A stretch of 64,000 nt of DNA from NCBI GenBank assembly GCA_029204045.2, contig CM055066.1, forward strand, positions 44,282,342-44,346,341. The letters are read 5' to 3'. A program made the position numbers and the translations under genes. Shown here piece by piece: positions 23,141 through 32,274 of the stretch. Numbering within the stretch: the first letter of the stretch is position 1; the number at the start of each line of letters is the position of its first letter. This DNA is from Tillandsia leiboldiana (Eukaryota; Streptophyta; Magnoliopsida; Poales; Bromeliaceae). The notes below the pieces were generated by a model. It worked only from the letters and a program-made list of their open reading frames with translations, did no database searches and was not told the origin of the DNA.

Positions 23141-23418
23141 ATCATGCAACCTTAGGTTATTTCCCTAAGACAATATCACCCATTTTTGCTTAGAGTTATC
23201 TCCTAAATTTCATGCCAGACATTTTGAACTGTTAACCTAGATTTTCTCCTATGTCATATATCATTCATGCACTTGCAAGATTAACCTTCCTCTAGATTTA
23301 TTTACATCAATTTCTAGGGTTATACCCTAACATAATTACAACCATACATTAATCTTTGCCATTTATACACATGAAAGAACAACCTATACTAGGTTTAGCA
23401 TAACTATCTTTTAGGATT

Positions 23419-23778
23419 AAACCCTATTTAATCAACATTCATAGACACACTACACTACCATACTTACTATCATACTTCTAAGTTGAAAAGCAATCAAAAA
23501 ATAGAAGAAATCACCCTTTTTCGGAAGAATCCCCCCACCTTTAAATTCTTCTTGCAAAAACTAGGGCTTGATCTCCCAAAACTTCAAAAAAATTCCTAAA
23601 ACCCTATTTAATCAACATTCATAGACACACTACACTACCATACTTACTATCATACTTCTAAGTTGAAAAGCAATCAAAAAATAGAAGAAATCACCCTCTT
23701 TCGGAAGAATCCCCCCACCTTTAAATTCTTCTTGCAAAAACTAGGGCTTGATCTCCCAAAACTTCAAAAAAATTCCTA
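23419..23778 (-). repeat. 180-bp tandem duplication, nearly identical
   Basis: Two adjacent 180-bp copies (23419-23598 and 23599-23778) differ at only one position that I can see (CCTTTTTC versus CCTCTTTC). They are far more alike than the surrounding repeats, so the duplication is recent. Confidence 0.9.
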
Positions 23779-24595
23779 AAAATGGGATTAGAATGCATAA
23801 AAGACTAACCCTCCAACCCTCCTCTTTAAAACCCATAAAAACTCAAATCTCATGAAACCTTAAGAAACTTATCTTAGGTTTTAGCTCCAAAACATGGAGA
23901 AGATGATCCTTCTTACTCCCCAAGCCTCCATTGAAAGCTTCCTAGCTCTCCAATAGATCAATCCCTCCAAAAACCGAAGCTAGGGTTTCCTTCTTTCCAC
24001 CCTTAGAGAGAGAAAGAGAAGAGAGGGAAGAGATAAATAAGAAAGAAGATAGAGGTGGTGTGTTTGTTCTGAAGGGGGAGTGGGTTTAAACCCCACTCAA
24101 TTCATGGTTAAGCCCCCACCTAACCAGGGTTCCACCAACTCTGAACCTGCTGTCAGAAGCTTGGAGTACCGGTACACGAGTTGGGATACCGGTACGCGGG
24201 CTCTAGTTCCGGTACCCGGACTCCAGTTCCGGTACGCCAGCATAAGAATTTTCCAACCCGAGAGGTGAAATTTTCTATTTTACATGAGGTACTGGTACTC
24301 GACATCCAATTCTGCTACTCCAATACTCAGAAAATTTTCAATTTTCTTCTGACCCGAGAGTTGGATTTCCAGCTTTTCTATAGGGTTCCAGTACCAGCTT
24401 GGGGTTCCGATACTACATCCAAAATTTTGAAATTTTCAGATTTGGATCTTCTTGAACTCGCTTTCTTGACTCAACTTTGATCCAAATGCTTTTGCTTCAA
24501 ACCAGCACTCTCCAAACTCATTCTCAATAACATTTTAGACATGTTCAGAGCAATTTAACCACACTTTGCTATTTCGCGAAAGCCGGTGCACTACA

Positions 24596-25872
24596 CACCG
24601 TTTCCAAGTCAATAGGATACCCCTCCCTTAAAAGCCTCTCTGAGGGTGATGACATTCTTCTACCATTGTGAGGCTGGCATAAACGAACTCCTCTCCCACA
24701 ATGGTCTTCTCTTCAAATAGTATAAAGCTCTAATAAGCTTATTCCACTGAAGATCTATCATTGTGAAAAACCTCCACCACCATTTGCAGATAAGGGTGTC
24801 ATTCATCGTGTCAAGATCAAGGATTCCTAAACCACCTTCTTTCTTATCTATACACACATTTTTCCAAGCTACTAGCCGCCCCTGACAGTTCAGACGTGAT
24901 GTGCTTGACCAAAAGAAGTTCCTTCTAAGAGCCTTGATCCACTTAATGACCCATTTCGGTGCCTTGAAGATAGAGAAGAAATAAAGAGGTAGGTTAGTTA
25001 GAACTGCATTAGCCAACGTAAGCCTTCCGCCTCTCGAGAGGAGTTTAGCCTGCCACCCGTCAATTATGTTTTGTATTCTATCGATAACCCCTCTCCAATC
25101 CTCCCTGCGCAGAGTCATATTAGACAGCGGCAGTCCAAGGTATTTCGTTGAAAAAACTCCTACCTTACAATCCAAAATGTTCACAAGTCTAGCTACTTTG
25201 TCCACGTGTCTTCGTTATAGAACAGTTTCGTCTTCTCCTTGTTTACTTTAAGTCCAGAGGCCCACTCAAACAAAGAGAGTATCATCCGCAAACTGAATTA
25301 AAGTAATCCGGCATTCCTCGGACGGACCAACTCCCCTAATAAACTTGTTTCTCACCGCCTCATTCGACAACCTAAGCTAAGCCCTCATCCGCCATCAAAA
25401 ACAGATAGGGAGATAGAGGGTCCCCTTGCCTCACCCATTTCTTACTTTTGATCCACTTAGTTGCATCACCGTTAACCAGCACCGCCACTTTGGCGTGCTC
25501 GATACATTGTTGTATCCACCCACACCATCTGTCGTCGAAGCCCCACCACTCCATTATCCTGCATAAGAAGGCCTAATTGAGTCTATCGTACGCCTTTTCA
25601 AAGTCCACTTTCACCCCGACCGCCTCGTATTTTACCCTGCTTCCCCATCCAAAAAGTTCTCATGATGTCACGAAGGCGTCTGAAATATTCCTCCCCTTCA
25701 GGAATGCAGATTGAGACTCTGAGATCAAGTTCTGTAGAACTAGTGCTAATCTGTTAGCCAGAACCTAAGAAATAATCTTCTGAACTCCATTCAAGAGACT
25801 TATCGGTCGAAAGTCACTAGCCTTTAGGGGTCATTCCTTTTTCGAAATAAGACAAATATAGTAGTCTATAGG
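24596..25872 (-). pseudogene. LINE ORF2 piece: reverse transcriptase domain
   Basis: On the minus strand, from 25872, it reads YICLISKKE, SDFRPISLLNG, VDFEKAYDR, RQGDPLSPYLF, then FADDTLF at about 25275-25292, and later KTKLF, STKYLGLPLS and GRLTLANAVL. These are reverse transcriptase blocks of plant L1 elements, in order. The D-x-x-x-Y and FADD catalytic motifs are present. A deletion of roughly 50 bp follows FADDTLF, and several frameshifts and stops break the frame, so it is inactive. The right end joins 59334-60098 across the nested insertion. Confidence 0.9.
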
Positions 25873-26109
25873 TGTGGTGTCCCAAATTTTCGTGCGTCTT
25901 GACCATGTGGTTGGCGATGAGAAAACACCTATTTTTTGTGTATCGAGTGCGTTGTGCGTCAAACGAATGCCAAAAATGGACTCAGCGCGCGAAAACAGTG
26001 AAAAACGGCTATTTTCGAGCAAAATGGGCTTAACAGACTCAATTTGAAGTGGGCCGGTCCACGGCCCACTTGCGCGTGCACCGGGACCAGTGAATAAGCA
26101 GAGCCGACG

Positions 26110-26217
26110 CATGGCACCTTCCGATTGGTCGGGCGACGGCGCAGGACACGGTGCAAACCATGCCGCGTGCATCCCGCCGTGGACCGCGCACCTGGCCACA
26201 TGGCGTGCGGCAATTGG
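26110..26217 (+). promoter_or_regulatory. Two decayed ERSE-like modules
   Basis: CATGG-N9-ATTGG at 26110-26128 and 26199-26217. Compared with the CGTGG-N9-ATTGG of the related LTRs, the CpG has become TpG/CpA in both while the ATTGG and the nine-base spacing are kept. They lie 190-300 bp upstream of a TATA-like AATAAATAG at about 26410. Confidence 0.55.
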
Positions 26218-27049
26218 CTGAAGCCAACCACCATGCGGGCGCGTGGCGCACGGGGCGGGCGTGGGACGCGTGGCAGCCTACCGCGTGTTCGGGCGCTGCG
26301 CGGTGGAGCTGCTGATGGGCGCAACGTCGATCCGGGCGCGGCTACTATAGCATGCGGGCGCCCGAATTCTCCCCTAGATCCGAAATGTGTTTTTTGGGGT
26401 TGTTCCTCTAATAAATAGGCCATTCAAGCTTCTCTTTTGGGTTTTTTCGAAGTGTTCTTGAAGCCCCCTTTTGTAGAGAGCTAGATCTACAAGTCTTCTT
26501 CACTTCTTGGGGTTTTTGAGGATTTTTGGAGATCGTTTCATCAGCTTTTTCCCCGACCCCGCGAGCTTCGACGTTCCTCCGATTGCGGTTTTCTTCATCG
26601 ACGTTTCTTCCGCGGACTCCCCTGGGCTTACCCATTGAAATTTCAGGTGGATCTTCATGAGAGATAGGCCTTCGACTTTGGTATTTATCGCTCCTCTCCG
26701 TTTTGAGTTTTTATGGAATTTCTCGCAGCATCTTTAGACCCCTTTTTGATGTTGCATTTTCTGGACAACGGATGAGTAATCTTGCATTTTCTCGACCTAC
26801 GGTTGTCGGAATTGAGAGTTTAAGGTGTTAAGAATTTTGTTTTGGCGTATTTCGTGAAAGTGTTTAAGTCTTGAAGATTGAAGATGAAGATGTTTGGATC
26901 ATATACCTCAATCTCAAGAAAGAAGAATTCAAAAGAATCAGGTACGTTTAACTAAATAAGTTTGGTGATCCGAATACTTCTTATAGTGTAGAAACACTTG
27001 GATGGATTTCTAATCGCATAAAAATCAAAAACTGGACATGTTATATGTT

Positions 27050-27296
27050 CAGGATCCGGATCAGGGTACTACAGTCCGGACCCCGAACATAGGTTAGTTC
27101 ATGCGCAAATCCAGTCCGGAACACACCTGGTTCAGTCCGGACCCCGAACGTGGAGTTTGCAGAAATTGCATGAACAGTCCGGACCGTGGTAACTTCAGTC
27201 CGGACCCCGAACGTGGTTTTCTGGAAAAATTATGTCTATTGACGACAGTCCGGATCGCACCTATTCCAGTCCGGACTGTCAACCCGAAAACTTCCA
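27050..27296 (+). promoter_or_regulatory. U3 array of TCCGGA palindromes with CCCGAAC
   Basis: About nine TCCGGA cores occur in 250 bp just upstream of the TATA box, mostly as GTCCGGAC. Every second one is extended to a TCCGGACCCCGAACRT-like word. The arrangement recurs in the other SIRE-type LTRs, with GATCCGGATC in the inner element. Position in U3 suggests transcription-factor binding; that is inference. Confidence 0.6.
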
Positions 27297-27343
27297 GATA
27301 AGGTTGGTTTTTTATTCTTATCCTCTTCCAATGGTTTCTAACC

Positions 27344-27352
27344 TATAAATAG
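27344..27352 (+). promoter_or_regulatory. TATA box of outer 5' LTR
   Basis: TATAAATAG, preceded by TTTCTAACC and followed by ACCCTACG. The same word stands at 56772-56780 in the 3' LTR and in the equivalent place in all SIRE-type LTRs here. Confidence 0.8.
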
Positions 27353-27604
27353 ACCCTACGATTCATCTTTTAGGGTAATCCAAAATACGGTCGAAAAAGA
27401 GAAAAATCCACCTATAGAGAAGAAAGGAAATAACTAGATTTAATTCTATATTTCTTCATCTATATTAATTTGATTCTAGGTTTTCATACTCAGATTTTGA
27501 GTAGAATCAAATTATGAATACTTAGATGGTATTTCCGATCTATCTTTGATCTAAGTATTCGGCGGATCATCACCACCAACAAAACAACGATTTTCTCTAA
27601 AATC

Positions 27605-27795
27605 GGCGCGTGGATTCGCGTGGCCTTGTGGATTCAAGGTGCTACCGCTCTCGTGGATTCAGAGCGAGGTACGTTCGTGTGATCAAGACGTACTACTTGG
27701 TGGAGACCGTGGATTCGGTCAGACGTCGTGGACTCGACGTTGGGCGCCGTGGATTCGGCGTTGGACGCAAATCGTGGATTCGAGGCACGTTGCGG
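27605..27795 (+). promoter_or_regulatory. Stem-loop array with TGGATT centres
   Basis: Eight units, including GCGCG-TGGATT-CGCGT, CCTTG/CAAGG, GACCG/CGGTC and ACGTCG-TGGACT-CGACGT. One unit has lost the centre (TGTGAT). It lies between the TATA box and the primer binding site. The same array is at about 57035-57225 in the 3' LTR. Confidence 0.75.
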
Positions 27796-28087
27796 AGCGA
27801 GCGGAGAAGATCAACTCGGAGCGTATGGAAAAAGGTTGAGTCGTGTGTGAGTACGTTATATCACCTTTGTACGTGTTTAATCTTAGTTGATTTCACTGTG
27901 TTATCGGTCCCGTGGTTTTTTACTCCTGTGATGGAGTTTTCCACGTAAAATCTCTACGTGTTATTTATTTTTCCGCATTGGGTTTTATTACACAAAGATT
28001 TTTGAGTGTTTATTGTTTACACCTATTCACCCCCCTCTAGGTGTTTTTTTCCCCTATTTAGATCCATATTATACATAACCCAACAAG

Positions 28088-28098
28088 TGGTATCAGAG
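28088..28098 (+). promoter_or_regulatory. Primer binding site of outer copia element
   Basis: TGGTATCAGAG lies two bases after the LTR end, the initiator tRNA-Met type. The next base is A where the consensus has C. Confidence 0.85.
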
Positions 28099-28118
28099 AG
28101 GGAATAGGGTTGTAAACA

Positions 28119-30089
28119 GTGGTTGAAGGTGGAAACATCAACAGACCCCCGTTCTTCGATGGAACAAACTATGCCTACTGGAAAGTGCGGATGAAAGCCT
28201 TTTTAATTTCCATCGACGAACGGGTGTGGCAATCAATCGAGTTAGGATGGTCAAATCCAGCTGAAGTTATTGTTGATGTTCACACCATCAAACCTAGGTC
28301 GAAATGGACCAAGGAAGAGATTGACTCATATGCTTACAACGGCAAAGGAATTAACGCCTTATTTAATGCTTTGTCACAAACTGAATTCTCTCGCGTCTCG
28401 GCATGTGAGACTGCGAAAAAAATCTGGGATGTTCTACAAGTTACACATGAGGGAACAAACCTTGTGAAGATTCAAAAGCTGCAAATGCTTACGAGCAAGT
28501 TTGACTCTATTTTCATGGAAGAAAATGAATCGTTCACAGATTACTATACGCGATAACAAGACATCGTGAATACATGTGCTAACTTGGGAGAGAAAATTCC
28601 AGAATTTAAAGTTGTAAGAAAGTTTTTAAGGACTCTTCCTGAAAGATTTCGTTCCAAGGTTACGGTCATTGAAACTATTAAACACCCGGACGAAATCCGT
28701 GTAGAAGAATTAGTTGGTGCACTTCAAACATATGAAATGACATTTCCTACTAACTATTCTTCTGGAAAGGCATCCTCTTCTAAGTCTTCAGGTTTTGCGT
28801 TGAAAACAACAAAAGAAGAAGACGCGGATTCATCCTCCTCAGACGACGACGAGAACCTATCTATGGAGGATTTCGAGAAGCAACTTGCTCTCTTGACAAG
28901 GAAATTTCGCCGAAACTTTCGAATGGGTAATTCAAGTAAAACTTCATACTTCGTAAAGTCGAATAAAGGCAAAGGTTCTTCAAGCTACAAGTCAAGAAAG
29001 CAAGAGAGTTTTTCAAAGGATAAGAAAAGCTCGGAGTGACAAATCCAATTCTTCAAGTGCCGAGGATACGTCCATATCTCAACGGAGTGTCCCAATAAGA
29101 ATCCGTCGAAGAAGAAAGCGATGCAAGCCGTCACTTGGGATGACACCTCAACGTCCAATGAGTCATCTTCCAGTGATGAAGAAAACAACGCAACGGCATT
29201 CCACGCGTCCACAACTTCACCCTTCGTGTGCTTTATGGCAAGTACATCCGATTCATTGTCCAACTCCTCCCAAGTTGAAAAGAATGCAATGGACGACGAA
29301 TCGAGTAATTCCGAAGGTGAAGACTTTGCTTTTGCCTATCATAAACTTTTAAAGGATTCAAAGAAACTGGCAAAGCAAAACAAGGGTTTGAGAGGGAGAT
29401 TGCAGGATCTCGAAGAAGAAGCAAAAAGGGCAACTTCTCTCTCAAACGCTCTTGAAGTGGAAAGGGATAACTTGATCAAAGTAAATATTTCCCTTCAAGA
29501 GAAAAATAAGCATTTCGAGAAGGAACACGTAAAACTGGTGGATAAAGCAAGTTACTTCTTGAAGCCCTACTCCGAGGCTTGTCAAGAAAAAATGGAAATG
29601 ACGAAGACCATTTTCCAACTTAAGGATGATCTAAAGCGATTTTCTTCTGGAAGGAGCAAGTTGGATAAGATGCTTGGTCTTGGTCAAACAAATCGTTTGG
29701 GCATTGGATATAATCGAACTGGAGACAGTCCTAGTTTGAGTAAGACAGTTTTTGTGCCCCAGTCGGTATCTCCGACGACGACGACGAAATTTACTGCAAT
29801 CAACGACAACAACCCTATCTCACCTACTTCGGGTTCGACAAGTTCAAAGGTATGTTTTCGTTGTGGTTTTACAGGGCACATACGAAGAAATTGCAAGATT
29901 GGAGCGAAAAGATCACATCAAGCACCTCTTGCAACAACTACCAAAAAGGTGATTCCCCGGAAATCAAATGAGAACCTTTCAAAAGGAAATAGCCTTGGTA
30001 GTTTATCTAACAAGACGACGTCATCAAAGAAAAGCAATCAATCAAACAAGACACTTTCACCAAGGAGAATAACTTCACATTCATTGCCG
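28119..30089 (+). pseudogene. Gag of outer copia element, inactivated
   Basis: Copia Gag starting VEGGNINRPPFFDGTNYAYW. It has an N-terminal capsid-like region (UBN2 type) and a Ser/Asp-rich stretch. A first zinc knuckle at about 29053-29093 has lost its first cysteine (FFKCRGYVHISTEC). A long coiled-coil region follows (about 29330-29650), then a second knuckle, CFRCGFTGHIRRNC, at about 29850-29895. Inactivating changes seen: the start codon is GTG where relatives have ATG (28119), an in-frame TAA at about 28554, and TGA at 29037. Gag and pol are in one frame here. Product role: capsid and RNA binding in cytoplasmic particles. Confidence 0.88.
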
Positions 30090-30282
30090 ACGCAGTCCAA
30101 AAAGGTTTGGGTGCGCAAAGGTGAAATCTTCCCTGTCTTGTCATTCATACTTCTTTGCATGCTTATGACAATTCGTCTTGGTATCTGGATAGTGGATGTT
30201 CCCGTCACATGACCGGTGACAAAAATAGTTTTCAAACTTTAGAGAAAATCTCCGGAGGACTTGTAGTTTTCGGAGACGGTCG
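30090..30282 (+). pseudogene. Pol of outer copia element, protease part before the insertion
   Basis: After [13 protein letters not shown] a frameshift near 30140 moves the reading into another frame. There [16 protein letters not shown] is seen, holding the D-S-G motif of the aspartic protease. The pol then breaks at GDGR, within ggtcg (30278-30282), the target duplication of the inner element, and resumes at 49628. Confidence 0.85.
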
Positions 30283-31125
30283 TGTTGGGTTATATGTAAT
30301 AAGGATCTAAATAGGGGAAAAAACACCTAGAGGGGGGTGAATAGGTGTAAACGTATAAACACTCAAAAATCGTTGCGATAAAAACCCAATGCGGAAATAA
30401 AAAATAATACGCAAGATTTTTACGTGGAAAACTCCATCACCGGAGTAAAAAACCACGGGACCGATAACACGGCAGAAATCCACTAGAATTAAAACACGTA
30501 CAAGGTGATTTACCGTACACAATTACGACTCAACCTTTTCCATACGCTCCTAGAGGATCTTCTCCGCTCGCTCCGCGACGCTTCTCGAATCCACGATCTG
30601 CGCCCAACGCCGAATCCACGGCGTCCAACGTCGAATCCACGACGTCCGACCGAATCCACGGTCTTCACCCAATAGCACCCTTCGAATCCACGAACGTGCC
30701 TCGCTCCGAATCCACGAGAGCGGTTGAACCTTGAATCCACAAGGACACGCGAATCCACGCGCCGATTTTTGGGGTAAATCGTTGTTTTTGGGTGGTGATG
30801 ATCCGCCGAATACTTAGATCAAAGATAGATCGGAAATACCATCTAAGTATTCATTAGTTTGATTCAACTCAAGATGTGAGTATGAAAACCTAGAATCAAA
30901 CTAATCAATATAGATGAAGAAACATAGAGTATTCTCTAATGATTTCCTTTCTTCTCTATATGTGGATCTAGAGGCGTATATATGAAAATGACGGCTATTT
31001 TTATTTTCGGCCTCTTTTTTGGATTTACCCTAGAAAAAGAGTCATAGGGTCTATTTATAGGTTAGAAACCCTAGGAAGGAGATAAGAATCAAAAACCTAA
31101 CATTTCTGGAGATTTTACGGACGGC

Positions 31126-31410
31126 GATCCGGATCGGATTAGCTGTGATCCGGATCGTCGTAACGAGTCAGGCAATTCCAGAAAAACGAAGGTTCGGGAT
31201 CCGGATCGAAGTGCTTGATCCGGATCGTTCATACAGTTCACCAAACATCAACGTTCGGGATCTGGATTGCGAAGCCTGATCCGGATCGTTCAAGGAAGAT
31301 GGTAAACTCAGTGTTCGGGATCCGGATCAAGAGAGGCTACGATCCGGATTGAACTGGTGTATGAACGAACCACCTTCGGGATCCGGATCGAACAACCTGA
31401 TCCGGATCCT
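31126..31410 (-). promoter_or_regulatory. U3 array of GATCCGGATC palindromes
   Basis: Ten copies of the ten-base palindrome GATCCGGATC or one-base variants occur upstream of the TATA box. Alternate ones are joined to GTTCGG (minus strand CCGAAC). It corresponds to the GTCCGGAC array of the outer element, with the bases either side of TCCGGA changed symmetrically. Confidence 0.65.
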
Positions 31411-31836
31411 GAACATGTCCCAAGTCCAGTTTTTGATTTTTATGCAATGAAAGTGTGAGGACCCGGAAATTCCCACGTTTGGATTACTGTTGGATCTGCG
31501 GCTTCTGGAGACCCCTGTTGGGTGTTAGAGGTGTTTGTGCGCATATTGGACCCAAGGATTGGACCCGGCATGAAAAAACGGACCAAGTTTGCTTTCCGGG
31601 AATTTTTGGTAAATTTTAGAAGTGGAATTTGGCAAATCGGACTTCGGATTTGGATTCAGCGCGCGAAAACGGTCAAGATGGACTATTTACTTGTATTTTT
31701 CGGAGCCCGGATGACCCGGCACGGATTTCGAGGTGATTTGGTACTGTTCCGGCCGCCGGAGGGGCGCCGGCGGCGGCGGCGGGCGGCGGAGCGCGGCGGC
31801 TGGCGGCGGCGGAGGCGTGCACCCGGGGGCTGGCCA

Positions 31837-32106
31837 CGTGGCGGCTCCCGGTTGGCGGGCGCAGTGGGCGCGGTCCGCGGGTTTGGCGCGGGTGCACGGT
31901 GGACCGGGACTGGACACGTGGCAGATCGGGGTTGGCGCGGCGTTGTGCGCGCGGTCCATGGTGCGGGGAGCTGGTACCTCGGGCCGCGTGCCCGACAGGC
32001 ACGCGTGGGCGCACGTGGGGCGCGGCGTGGGCGCGTTGACCCGAGGCTCCCGGTGTGGACGCCACGTGTCGTCGCGGGGTTCGGCCACGTGGCGCATGGC
32101 TGTTGG
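31837..32106 (+). promoter_or_regulatory. ERSE-like modules (CGTGG-N9-GTTGG)
   Basis: Three modules with exact nine-base spacing at 31837-31855, 31917-31935 and 32088-32106, all GTTGG (minus strand CCAAC). Two weaker ones have the same spacing (CGTGT-N9-GTTCG at 32065; CGTGG-N9-GATTT at 32138). They lie 160-430 bp upstream of the TATA box at 32266. CACGTG is intact in all three main modules. Confidence 0.65.
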
Positions 32107-32265
32107 CCCAAACAGCTGTTTGCTGTTTGGGTGTACACGTGGCGGCCTGGGGATTTTCCGGGCGTGAACAGTAACGGGCCGGGCCCGTTACTGTAGCAGC
32201 CCGGAAGTACCGGGCGCCCGAAACTTTGGGCCAAAAGCCCAAAAGGTGGATTTTCGGGCTGGGCC

Positions 32266-32274
32266 TATAAATAG
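32266..32274 (+). promoter_or_regulatory. TATA box of solo LTR
   Basis: TATAAATAG after GGGCC, 812 bp into the LTR. It is the plus-strand equivalent of the TATA boxes at 16429-16437 and 20540-20547. Confidence 0.7.

Larger units (their letters stand above)
17665..24595 (-). repeat. Long LTR, minus strand, interrupted; target duplication caccg
   Basis: The plus strand starts TGTCACGCCCCGG at 17665 and ends GCACTACA at 24595, flanked by caccg at 17660-17664 and 24596-24600. Its own sequence is 17665-18167 plus 21616-24595 (about 3.5 kb); the rest is a second insertion. No coding region is visible. It contains a roughly 40-bp repeat and a 180-bp duplication. Its interior differs much from the other long LTRs, although the termini are shared, so it may be a distinct subfamily. 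It lies in the LINE between the reverse transcriptase part and the FWTNRWCG segment. Confidence 0.8.
26826..28085 (+). repeat. 5' LTR of outer copia element (1260 bp)
   Basis: It runs from TGTTAAGA to ...ataacccaaca. In order it holds a motif array at 27050-27296, TATA, the stem-loop array, and the junction to the primer binding site. Most of the differences from the 3' LTR are transitions. Confidence 0.93.

Noticed and set aside
31673..32242. 180-190-residue frames on both strands near the ERSE-like array
   Set aside because: GC-rich LTR promoter sequence; the TATA box and motif modules explain it better than a protein.
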